Assembly (NCBI GenBank): GCA_964017185.1
Contig: OZ024871.1
Span: forward strand, 5,231,714-5,295,713
Reading direction: 5' to 3'
Source: Rugalucina vietnamica
Lineage: Eukaryota; Mollusca; Bivalvia; Lucinida; Lucinidae
Length of the DNA: 64,000 nucleotides
This document shows, piece by piece, positions 50,656 through 60,416 of this stretch. The position numbers and the translations under genes are program-made. The first letter of the stretch is position 1. The number at the start of each line of letters is the position of its first letter. The notes under the pieces were generated by a model. That model searched no databases. It worked only from the letters and a program-made list of their open reading frames with translations, and had not been told where the DNA came from.

Positions 50656-50917
50656 TGTGATGTGAATCAACCTACCTGAATTCAGGAAACCGCTCTCGCA
50701 GGTACGTCTGTTCAGGTTGAAGTCTAGGAGGTTGAATCCCGAATATCGCTCACACTCTAGCACGGGCTTTTCCCAGGTCACGTGATGACGGAGGTTGCCG
50801 GAAATCGTCGGAGATACCCGATGGTGTTGTTGCTGTATTATCGTCCTCTGAAGGCGCTCCTCGCTCCCGATGACTGCCTACAACTAATCTGCGAGTCCAA
50901 CACTTTATTTCGTCACA
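50656..50917 (-). repeat. 5' LTR (262 bp)
   Basis: The minus strand starts TGTGACGAAATAAAGTG and ends TTCACATCACA, giving TGTGA..TCACA termini. It abuts the primer-binding site on one side and, on the other, the base where the LINE ORF resumes. An AATAAA lies near its start. No second copy was found, so the call rests on the termini, the primer-binding site and the LINE junction. Confidence 0.7.
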
Positions 50918-51035
50918 AATCTATATTGAGAAAGAAATAGCTTTGTCAAACGACAAATTACATCTCTTCGAAGAAAAATGGAATGCTTTTTTACAAGCAT
51001 TAAACTGAATAATAGAACAAATTGTCCACAGAGTG

Positions 51036-51087
<52 letters not shown>

Positions 51088-51251
51088 TAAAATATTTATT
51101 TTTGCACATTGTATAAACTTTGCATAACAGACCTTGAAACTTGTATCTCTCTTTATGTATGTTGATATGTTGAGGTTTATTTATTGTCTTGGTGAATATC
51201 ATATATTTGTTGTACAGTGTGTGAAAATAGAGAACAAATAAAAAAAAAAAA
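50918..51251 (+). pseudogene. Tx1/L1-like LINE, right part: ORF C-terminus, 3' UTR and poly(A)
   Basis: The first codons read IYIEKEIALSNDKLHLF, then EEKWNAFLQALN and TGA at about 51006-51008, the usual C-terminal helix of this LINE class. They continue the ORF that breaks at 39814. The 3' UTR includes a (TC)23 tract and ends in AACAAATAAAA with a 13-nt A run. It is followed by AAATTCCTTTTTT (51251-51263), a target-site duplication of AAATTTTCCTTTTT at 38123-38136. Confidence 0.85.
51039..51084. repeat. (TC)23 microsatellite
   Basis: A perfect 46-bp TC run within the LINE 3' UTR, about 170 bp before the resumption of the split PLE. Confidence 0.97.
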
Positions 51252-52606
51252 AATTCCTTTTTTGGATGTTGACGTTCTTCGTCGTGCTTCTTATGGTGTA
51301 TAAATTTCGCAACTTATTAGGTTTGCTAGAGTCTGCAATCATGTTACAGACTTCAACGCTCGAAATAAATGTTTAACGGCAAAACTTCTCCAACAGGGCT
51401 ATCGGTATTATAAACTTCGAAAAGCCTTTTCTAAATTTTATCGTAGACACTATGAATTGATTTCCAAATATAATGTTGGGTTAAAAAGGTACAAGTAGAC
51501 AAAGATCAGGAAAAGGCGCAATCAGAAAGAGATTCCCACTCCAAAAACCGAAAAACCGAGGTGGGAAAAAACCAAACTAACAATCAGGCACTTATACCAT
51601 GAAACATGTCCTAAGCCGAATGAGCAGCTATTTTCCCAATAGGTGGCCACTCAGTTACCTTAACTTAATTAAGAATATAAAAACATACATAAGGCGCCAA
51701 CAGCACAAAAATATTTTTAAAATTTTAAGTGAGGGCCTTTCGGAACCTGAATTTTATGGTGACTTGGTTTACAAATTTAAGAAACTTATAGGAATTAATG
51801 ATTGTTCTTTTCAATTCAGAAAAATCATAACACGTTACAGACGTATAGGTTATAACTTGAATGTTATGCGACAGTCTGCATGCTTAGTGTTTAACCCAAT
51901 CATTGTTGATAACTATGCTGCCTTCTTTGATTGCACGCAGGTGGGTCGGGTGTCAGACTCTATGATGGCCCCGACTTAAAGCTATTCATTTTAGTTGGTT
52001 GGGGCCGGAGCTCCTTGTCTGTTGCTTGGCCCACCGGGGTCCAACTGGTGTTTTTCTTTTGCTCCGGAGTTAGTAGGTTATTCGGCGCCCAGGGATCTCC
52101 ATCGTCGGGCAGCTTACTCAATCTGTGAGTCCTGGGTTTTGATTCATCAGGATGTTTATCTTGATTTATATGTTTGTTCTTGATGATTCATTGACTAGTT
52201 AGAGATTCACCACGAGGACCGAAGAACTAAATGTTATGAACCACTGCAGAAGCTGAGGGTGAGGTTAGGCGCCTGTAAAACCGGTTAAAGCCCGCCAGTA
52301 ACTTTGTGTTACTGATCATTCCAGTGCGATACTTCTGTGATGGTTCTTTTTGTTTTATGTCTTGGTGTTTAAAATTTTATTGTGCTGTTGGCGCCTTATG
52401 TGTGTTTTCATAGTTTTAGTTAAGTTAATGTAACTGAGTGGCCACCTATTGGGAAAATAGCTGCTCATTCGGCTTAGTAATACGATATGTTTCATGGTAT
52501 AAGTACCTGATTGTTAGTTTGGTTTTCTCCCACCTCGGATTTTCGAGTGGGAAGCTTTTTCTGATTGCGCCTTTTCCTGATCTTTGCCTACTTGTACCTT
52601 TCAATA
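51252..52606 (+). mobile_element. Naiad-like PLE copy B/C, right piece with inverted insert
   Basis: This continues the RT coding sequence from the left piece (DGDVPRRASYG at about 51264 onward). There are a few lesions: an in-frame TAA (TATGGTGTATAAATTTC) where other copies read YIS, and an altered LRKAFSKFY. It is interrupted at 51486 by an inverted PLE 3' tip and resumes at about 51720 with SEGLSEPEFYGDLVYK. It ends at ASDSMMAPT-TAA (51979), followed by the full 3' UTR to CTTGTACCTTT at about 52600. Confidence 0.88.
51486..51719 (-). mobile_element. Inverted PLE 3'-end segment inside the PLE RT
   Basis: The sequence begins AAAGGTACAAGTAGACAAAG and proceeds through the terminal hairpin (CCCACTCC..GAGGTGGG) and GGTGGCCACTCAGTTACC to GGCGCCAACAGCACAAAAAT. 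This is the last ~230 bp of the same family in opposite orientation. It sits between GTTGGGTTAAA and TTTTAAGTGAGG of the RT frame and replaces about 5 bp (GACAC in copy A). No duplication of target bases is visible. Confidence 0.85.
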
Positions 52607-53431
52607 AAAACAAACCGCTACTTTTAGAATTAATAGTCATAAGGAATTCGTGTTGCTTTCAGCATATATTGAGATAGAAACCTCTGTGTATCCGTTTGTG
52701 CACTGAACAAGATAAAATGCATTCAGAAAACTGTTGCTTGTGAGTTGTGAATATAAATAGATAAATTAATAAACCGTTCTACAACTCGATGATAATTATA
52801 ATCAGGAATATAAGGTGTTAATGCAAAACGACAGTCAAGTGCGTGCAGATGAAACCCGTATAATAATAATAACTGATGATGATCCGTTGTAAAATGTTTC
52901 AACAAAGATGTTTGCACCATGCAGCATTTTGTTTGTCATATCTGCGTTGGTTGTCTCTGAATAACTGGTAAGCACGCATAGTGTGTTTAGGAAGTGAGCG
53001 TTCTGACCTGTTCTGTCTCTTGACAGTTACATTAAGCATCACAATACCAAATCTACATTATACGCGTACATTTATTTTATCTGTTTATCTTTATGATAAT
53101 TCATTCTAGAGTACTCAAAACAAACATGCTTTAAAGCCTTTAGAAGACCTCTCATCCTTTTGTCAATGACATATCTGTTAATCGCCAGCAACATATGCAC
53201 GTTGCTGATACGCACAGATTAGCGGATATCTATATACGTGCATCAGCGGACACCTCGGCACCGCACTTCTGCGGTGAAATATCATACATGAAATCACTTT
53301 TTGTTTTCATTTAAAAGTAAGTTCAAGTACTCATATCTGATTTTACGAACAGGAACAGCTGTTGAAAACAAAAGAGGGAAGACAGATAAAGGAAAATAAA
53401 TGTTTGAAAATATTAAAGATCAGACAATACA
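52607..53431. other. Non-coding spacer
   Basis: AT-rich with no supported gene. A word CGACAGTCAAGTGCGTGCAG at about 52830 resembles CGACAGTCAGGCGAGTGCAG at about 37887, on the other flank of the split PLE, but the match does not extend far. Confidence 0.45.
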
Positions 53432-53788
53432 TACGGGGGTCATTCAAGAATTAATGACAATGGATCCATATCTCGGAAAGTATAAATAAGCTCGGCTTTA
53501 TTTGATATGTTACATGTGGACACATATATTATGCATTCATGCTGAAAATTTTGTGCTTTTATCATGTCTAGATTTGACGCTATGCTAATTTGAATATGGC
53601 TCCTGAAGTGTCCATGGACGCGAAAAAGTCTTTTTTACTTATTTTTGTACGGGGGTAGGGTAAGCAAAACGTGTAGGATTGTTGCTTGGACAGTCTTATC
53701 AGTGATTTTTGATGAATAATAAAAGCAATAGAGGTCAACAAGGGCAACCATAACATTTATGTCAATTTCCTGATTTGCAACACGCGTG

Positions 53789-53801
53789 GTTGCTAAGCAA
53801 C
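53789..53801. promoter_or_regulatory. X-box (RFX)-like palindrome, left
   Basis: GTTGCTAAGCAAC fits the RFX X-box consensus GTNRCC/N-RGYAAC apart from one position. It is followed by CAGAAC as at the right site. Function is not shown. Confidence 0.4.
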
Positions 53802-54227
53802 AGCAGAACAGGACAAAATAAACCCATTCTGAGCCTAACAGTGTATTTTAAACCAAATATTGAAACAATCGAATAAATTCCAACAGCTAGTGATGTGTTT
53901 AATCTTACAGGTATTCCTATGGCTTCTTAACAAAAACAAAAAATCAAAAATCTGAGACTGTTATGGAACAAGTATTAGATTTTAAAAAGACTAGCTAGAT
54001 TTGATACAGTTAAATTTGAACTGGAGACGGTGTTGATTCATTTTGAAACTCTGTGTACAGTGTCATTGTGATCAATACCATTGACAGTCATGCTTACAGC
54101 AACCACATATTTAATCCTCATTAAATGTTGTTAACATATCCAAAATACTGGTCTTCCATCCAGGCAAGTACTAGCTTTTATAAACAACAGTGTGTCGCGT
54201 CCAAGCTCATTTACCTTGTATTCTTTG

Positions 54228-54240
54228 GTTGCCTAGCAAC
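54228..54240. promoter_or_regulatory. X-box (RFX)-like palindrome, right
   Basis: GTTGCCTAGCAAC is a perfect match to the RFX X-box consensus and is extended to GGTTGCCTAGCAACC. RFX factors control ciliary genes in animals. Its location inside a transposon-like element makes a regulatory role speculative. Confidence 0.45.
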
Positions 54241-54387
54241 CACAGAACTGACATCTTAGCGAACTTTTGGAGGAACCATTGAATAGCATACATCTTCAAA
54301 TTTGGTAATTAGTATATGAGAAGCACACAAGTGTTAAGCAAAAAGATTAATGGAATCATTGTCATTAATTCCTGAATGACCCCCGTA

Positions 54388-55513
54388 TATATATTTTTTT
54401 ATCTCTGTTGCGACAAAAGTCAGTCGACTCCATGACTAAGCACGTGATAGGAAGATCAGGACGAACAGCCGCAAGTTTTCCGAAAAACTTCGGTAGCGCA
54501 CCAAGTAGGTTTTTGTACTCTTAAAATCGGAGCACACTTTCACGTGCGACATCATGACGTTAGAGGTCTTAATTGAGCTATAAATTTTCTGTGGGTATTA
54601 AAATGACTGCCATTTAAGAATACCATTTTGTCTCATCTTAAACTTCAAGGCATTGACGATTTTAGGATTTTGGTACCAACGTCTATGCTTAAACAAAAAC
54701 TCAAAGGGCAACGAGCGCTCACCTGAGAATGATTAGAGGAATCTGTAGCTCACTCAATAGGGATTTTTCAAACTCCCAAGCGCATTTACCTCTTCAATCA
54801 GTAACGGGATCTAGTTGAAATTTGAAATTCACTCCTTGTTACTGCCAAGAATGATGAAGACCTGATAAAAATAAAGGCGCTAGAGTGTTAGGAACGCTAA
54901 CCAGAAACTCAAGGACAGCTAACTCTTTTGTCCTTCAGCTGATCTGGTCAAAATAAAAACTCATCCAATATACGAGCCGCCTCATGAGAAAACCAACAAT
55001 CTGCATAATATAAAAGCGGAGTTAACATTTGGTGTATGGCACGAGTGGTGGGGGATATACTATCTCAACATCGATTTGCTTTGGATTGATTTTGGCTTAA
55101 CATTTATTCAGGGTGTTAATAAGAACTATAGAGAGATTAATGTGCTCAAAGAAGAACCCAGGACCAGTCGCTCCGGAGTCATGTAAAATTCTTATAATAT
55201 TGCCTGGGGGTGGGGACGGATGAGCCCCTGGCGTACATTTTTTTTCAAAATTATTAATATTCAGTCCTACTGCCCATTTTGTTTTCATATTTGGGCATGG
55301 CGGCCATCCTGGTCATGTGACCTCGATTTTTATAAACACACTCCCCCATTTCTATAGATGTTTCGTATAAACTTTGGCATTGTTTGGTCAAGTGGTTTCA
55401 AAGGAGGGGGTGTTTGAATATTATGGTAATATACTGTCATGTAAATTGCCTCAGGCTGGGGGGCAGATGAGCCCTGTGTCCATTTATTTCAGAATCATTG
55501 ACATTCAGTCCTT
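54388..55513. other. Non-coding spacer with a diverged direct duplication
   Basis: No gene supported. The segments 55182-55270 and 55438-55513 share, in order, CATGTAAA.TT, TGCCT, CTGGGGG, GATGAGCCC and ATT.ATATTCAGTCCT-like blocks, so this is an old duplication about 255 bp apart. The second copy ends exactly where PLE copy D begins. Confidence 0.5.
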
Positions 55514-56075
55514 TGAATGTTATGCGACAGTCTGCATGCTTAGTTTTAAACCCAATCATGGTTGATAACTATGCTGTCTTCTTTAATTGCACGCCGATGG
55601 ATCGGGCGTCAGACTCTATGATGGCACCGACTTAAAGCTATTCATTTTAGTTGGTTGGGGCCGGAGCTTCTTGTCTGTTGCTTGGCCCACCGGGGTTCAA
55701 CTGATGTTTTTCTATTGCTCCGGAGTTAGTAGGTTATTCGGCGCCCAGGGATCTCCATCGTCGGGCAGCTTACTCAATCTGTTGAGTCATTGTTTTTGAT
55801 TCATCAGGATGTTTATCATGATTTATTTGTTTGTTCTTGATGATTCATTGACTAGTTAGAGATTCACCACGAGGACCGAAGAACTAACTAAATGTTATGA
55901 ACCACTGCAGAAGCTGAGGGTGAGGTTAGGATCCTGTAAAACCGGTTTAAGCCCGCCAGTAACTTTGTGTTACTGATCGTTCCAATGCGATACTTCTGTG
56001 GTGGTTCTTTTTGTTTTATGTCTTGGTGTTTAAAATTTTTTTTGTGCTGTTGGCGCCTTATGTATGTTTTTATAT
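55514..56075 (+). mobile_element. Naiad-like PLE copy D, C-terminal end and 3' UTR
   Basis: It starts within the last 40 RT codons (NVMRQSACLVLNPIMVDNY), runs through MMAPT-TAA (stop at about 55632) and through most of the 3' UTR. It then stops at about 56075, before the terminal hairpin, where LINE-2 sequence begins. It is truncated on both sides. A longer open frame that starts in this 3' UTR and runs into LINE-2 is a chance fusion. Confidence 0.85.
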
Positions 56076-57874
56076 TTCAACCAACAATTGACGGTAAACA
56101 GAATGTGGCACAAAGAGGGTTCACTGCCAAAACTTCGCCATTAAATGCTGCTCTCATTGTTGAGGAAGCAATCAGGGAATGCAGGGGCGCACGGGATACA
56201 GCCCATTTCATCTTCCTCGATGCTAAGTCTGCGTTCGGTATGGTTAACCATAACCTCATGATGAGACGACTGTATCATACTGGCGTTAAAGACAAGCACT
56301 ATATTCTCATCAACGACATGCATCAGAATGCAACCAGTATCATAAAGTGGGCGAGTGAAAAGTCTGAGCCATTCAATATCCGTGTTGGAGTAAGACAAGG
56401 AGGAATATTAAGTTCCGGATTATATAAAGTCCATATTAATCCACTGTTAGAGAGACTCCAAGACCCAAACCTCGGAATCAAGATAGGGTCGATACGCATA
56501 TATACTTTTGATTTTATTGACAGTCCACGAACCTTTTGCTTTCCCCTCGTATATTGTGCATCCTCTGCTTGTGTTGACGACTTGACAGTGGGGTGTAGGG
56601 ACGGTAGCGAGGGGCAAACCATGGTTTCTGGGACCCAGGACTTTTCTTCAATGGAACGTTATGAACTCCAACCGGTTAAAAGTGTATTTTTGACGGCCCA
56701 ACCTGGAAATAGACCTAGAAGTGTACATCAACCGCAATTTGAATTAAATGGACAGAAACTTAAAAATGTAAATGTTGCTACTCATTTGGGGATCAAAAGG
56801 GGGATAACAACAAACAAAACTGGTGATGAGAATGTCAGCCACAACATTAGCAGAGCTCACCGGACAGCTTACAGCATGTTTGCCTCTGGTTTTCATGGAC
56901 ATAACGGTCTAGATCCACAAACAACGATACACCTTATAAGGATTTATATCCTTCCTGTGTTGTTATATGGGCTTGAAATCATCCTGTTGAACAAGTCGCA
57001 ACTAGATCGCCTAGAACTGTACCAGAAAAAGTTGTTAAAACAAGTGTTATCTGTTCCTGTGAACACTCCGGATGCTGCAGTGTACATTCTTACGGGACTT
57101 TTACCAATAGAAGCACAAAATCACAAGAAAGTACTCATATTCTTCAACAACTTATGTAATCAGTCCAGTGACTCAATTGAAAAACGACTAGCTATTAGAC
57201 AAACAACAGTTAAACTCTAAAAAGTAACAGCTGGTTTATTGATGTGAAAAAGCTGCTTTTGAAATATGATCTTGATGAAGCAGATGTTTATTTGAATGAT
57301 CCACCCTCAAAACAAGAATGGAAAAAGTTAACCAGTAAAAACCTGAACTGCTACTGGAGGGAATATCTAGTGCGGCAAACAAAGGTATACAAGACTCTCA
57401 GATATAATTATAAATCTGGAACAATATAAACCTGGAGTGCTTCACACCCTTCTGCAAACAGAATAGCTGTGAAGCTGAAAATGTTATGTGGTGCCTACAC
57501 CTTACAGTCAACAAGATCTTCCTGTAAACAGTCTGCAGTAAATCCGAATTGTCAGTTATGTAATACAGCTGGAGAAACCTTAGAACATTTTATCCTACAC
57601 TGTGATACTCTCGATCTTGTGAGAAAGCCAATTATACAGGACATTAGCTCAGAACTAAACCAGAACCATGCATAGTGTTAAGTTTCATGAACTATCAGAA
57701 GATACTCAACTGCAGATAATATTGGACTGTACAATTTTAATAAGAAAACAGTGGAACTGGAAAAGAAGTGTTGAAAGACTGTCTACAGTAGAATTCCATA
57801 ACAGAATACTGATCCACAATTTGGTAGGGTCAAGATATAAACTTTTAAAAGCAATCCCGAGAAGGCAACGCTAG
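56076..57874 (+). pseudogene. Second LINE (non-LTR RT), degenerate, clade uncertain
   Basis: The RT begins mid-domain with AQRGFTAKTSPLNAALIVEE, followed by FIFLDAKSAFGMVNH (motif A), VGVRQGGILSSGLYKVHIN (motif B) and ACVDDLTVG (motif C, Val before DD where YADD-type residues are usual). About 20 residues between KIGSI and CASSAC look like an extra segment. RT continues to 57220 and then breaks. Further C-terminal pieces are recognisable at 57244-57429, 57469-57675 (zinc knuckle CQLCNTAGETLEHFILHC) and 57668-57874. It may belong to the I/Nimb-like or CR1-like lineages, but this cannot be settled by eye. It is 5'-truncated at the junction with PLE copy D. Confidence 0.82.
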
Positions 57875-58796
57875 AATTCCTGACATCAAATACACCAGTA
57901 TAGATTTAAATACTACTAAACAAACAAAAACACAAATAACTATAACTCATATAAAGACATTTGACCTACGTATTTGTAAAACTACATGTGCGTTTGTTTT
58001 ATGAAGGATGAAAAGAAGTTAATACAGATACAGAATAGCACTTATTTTCACAGCATTGACATTAAATACCTTTCTATTCTTCAAGACAAATGAAACAGAA
58101 ATTGATGTTAAGTAATATTATGCACACACGTGTATATCCAAAATGTTGAAAAATAGGTAAAAAAAGCAAAAGGTGTTTGCATGAACTATACATATAACAG
58201 TTTATAGGAAGATTAAAACAGATAAATACGTTTATAACTGGCTTTTCTTTTGATATAAAATATATCATAATTTATATCCATTCGGAATAATTCTCGAGTT
58301 ATCAAATATTCCACATATAGCGTCGACACTACTCGACAGAGCCTATCTGACGAAAACTTTTGGCCGGTAAGAGGGTGGGGTCTTAATATTTTCGGACTTG
58401 TCTGAAATTTGGTATGGACACATTTATCAAGCTAGAGAACAGTTGGTATAATAATCAGGTTGATCATATAAAAAATCCAAACGATAAAACACCCTAGACT
58501 ATCGGTTTAATAAACTTATAAATAAAAAAAAAACAAAAACATTTTTTTCTTTATTTGAAAGTGTTTTTCACATCATAATGCAAATGTTGAAATTCGTACA
58601 ATGCATTCTCAGTGGGGAAATCAATGCGCTGTTGCATCCAAGTCTTGAGTCATTCCTAGTAGACAAATTGTAGGAATAGTGTGGTGACAATCCTTGGTAA
58701 TTTAAAAAAAAAATACCAAACAATTAAATTGTTCCTTTTTGTTTACGCAAAATGACTCAATTTTGAAAACTGATAAATTTGACATTCATTTACGAA
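57875..58796. other. Non-coding AT-rich spacer
   Basis: Contains the possible 3' tail of LINE-2 (AAACAAACAAAAACACAAAT at about 57918). Otherwise no feature could be recognised. Confidence 0.45.
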
Positions 58797-59417
58797 AAGG
58801 TACAAGTATGCAAAGATCAGGAGAAGGCGCAATCAGAAAGAGATTCCCACTCCAAAAACCGAGGTGGGAAAAAACCAAACTAACAATCAGGCACTTATAC
58901 CATGAAACATATCGTAAGCCGAATGAGCAGCTATTTTCCCAATAGGTGGCCACTCAGTTACCTTAACTAAATTAAAAATATGAAAACATACATGAGGCGC
59001 CAACAGCACAAAAAAAATTTAAACACCAAGACATAAATCAAAAAGAACCACCACAGAAGTATCGCCTTGGAACGATCAGTAACACAAAGTTACTGGCGGG
59101 CTTAAACCGGTTTTACAGGATCCTAACCTCACCCTCAGCTTCTGCAGTGGTTCATAACATTTAGTAAGTTCTTCGGTCCTCGTGTTGAATCTCTAACTAG
59201 TCAATGAAACATCAAGAACAAACAAATAAATCATGATAAACATCCTGATGAATCAAAAACAAGGACTCACAGATTGAGTAAGCTGCCCGACGATGGAGAT
59301 CCCTAGGCGCCGAATAACCTACTAACTCCGGAGCAAAGAAAAACACCAGTTGAACCCCCGTGGGCCAAGCAACAGACAAGAAGCTCCGGCCCCAACCAAC
59401 TAAAATGAATAGCTTTG
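58797..59417 (-). other. PLE 3' UTR (copy E)
   Basis: Same conserved 3' UTR as copies A, C and D, including the CCGGAGC/GCTCCGG-type stem, AGTAAC..GTTACT hairpin and CCCAC..GTGGG 3'-terminal hairpin. Minus-strand bases 59122-59160 hold an ATGA..AA..TGA arrangement that is discussed as a possible SECIS. Confidence 0.75.
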
Positions 59418-59461
59418 TCGGGGCCATCATAGAGTCTGACGCCCGATCCACCGGCGTGCAA

Positions 59462-60397
59462 TTAAAGAAAGGCAGCATAGTTATCAACCATGATTGGGTT
59501 AAAAACTAAGCATGCAGACTGTCGCATAACATTCAAGTTATAACCTATACATCTGTAACGTGTTATGATTTTTCTGAACAGAAAAGAAAAATCATTAATT
59601 CCTATAAGTTTCTTAAATTTGTAAACTAAGTCACCATAAAATGCAGGTTCCGAAAGGCCCTCACTTAAAAGCGTCTTTAATCCAACATTATATTTGGAAA
59701 TCAATTCAAAGTGTCTACGATAAAATTTAGAAAAGGTTTTTCGAAGTTTATGATACCGATAGCCCTGTTGGAGAAGTTTTGCCGTTAAACATTTATTTCG
59801 AGCGTTGAAGTCTGCAACATGATTGCAGACTCTAGCAAACCTAATAAGTTGCGAAATGTAAACACCATAAGAAGCACGACGAGGAACGTCACCATCTAAG
59901 AAAGGAAAATTTACTATATCAAAATCAAAGTCATCGCGCTTATCATAAATTTTAGAAGAAACAAATTCATTTGCAACAGAAAGATGTAGATCTGGAAAGG
60001 GGGCTTCGGTATCTGAGATATTGGCTTTGTTCAACTGATGTTCAGGTGGATAAATTTGATTGACCATTACTTCAAAATAAGGGTTGTCAATGTTCAAAAG
60101 GTCATCGAGGTACCTAGATGTGGAATTAAAAGCCTCGATAACATCAGCTTGATTATCATGGTTAAGAGAATCCATGGAATCTCTTTCGTAGCAGTATAAA
60201 AATAAATCAGCTACGAGAGGTGCGCAATTTGTACCCATCGGAATTCCAACAGTTTGTCTGTATGACTTGGTCCCAAATCTAATATAAATATTATCAAGGA
60301 GATGGGACAAGGCGTCGCACACATTCTGACATGACCAAAGTGTATACCGACTTTGGTCAGAGGAAGTGAATAAAGCCTTTCTGTCATTACATGCCAA
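59462..60397 (-). pseudogene. PLE RT, C-terminal part (copy E)
   Basis: Contains motif B (GIPMGTNCAPLVADLF), the catalytic SRYLDDLLN and the thumb/C-terminal region to NPIMVDNYAAF. A 1-bp insertion at about 59468 then shifts the frame. The usual MMAPT end is found in the next frame, where the TAA has been lost by a 2-bp deletion (about 59417) so that translation would run on into the 3' UTR. Confidence 0.85.
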
Positions 60398-60416
60398 ATA
60401 AAGTGAACCATAGTTT

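Larger units (their letters stand above)
39815..50917 (-). mobile_element. Ty3/gypsy-type LTR retrotransposon carrying a TatD-like cargo gene
   Basis: The insertion lies inside the LINE ORF, which stops at about 39814 and resumes at 50918. On the minus strand the order is 5' LTR (50656-50917), primer-binding site, about 660-bp leader, gag, frameshift signal, PR-RT-RNase H, integrase with GPY motif and no chromodomain, a CRE-bearing repeat zone, a TatD-like ORF, then about 1.25 kb of AT-rich DNA. PR-RT-RH-IN order places it in Ty3/gypsy. No 3' LTR matching the 5' LTR can be found before the LINE resumes, so the 3' end is deleted or replaced and no clean target-site duplication is visible. Gag and PR-RT-RH are long and open, suggesting fairly recent activity. 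Confidence 0.8.
53434..54385. mobile_element. 952-bp TA-flanked TIR element, mariner-like and non-autonomous
   Basis: The left terminus CGGGGGTCATTCAAGAATTA (53434 on) and the reverse complement of the right terminus match at 28 of 29 positions and, more weakly, to about 36. TA dinucleotides flank both ends (53432-53433, 54386-54387), as in Tc1/mariner integrations. TIRs beginning with a G-rich run and GTCATTC are reminiscent of mariner elements. No transposase frame is visible inside, so it is a MITE-type derivative. Two X-box-like palindromes lie inside. Confidence 0.82.

Noticed and set aside
52871-52895. CTGATGATGATCC as a hammerhead core
   Set aside because: No GAAA strand or closing stems at suitable distance, and published Naiads are reported to lack canonical hammerheads.
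55967-57220. A single 417-codon gene spanning PLE and LINE sequence
   Set aside because: The first ~36 codons are PLE 3' UTR and the rest is a 5'-truncated LINE RT. The join at about 56076 is a chance fusion.
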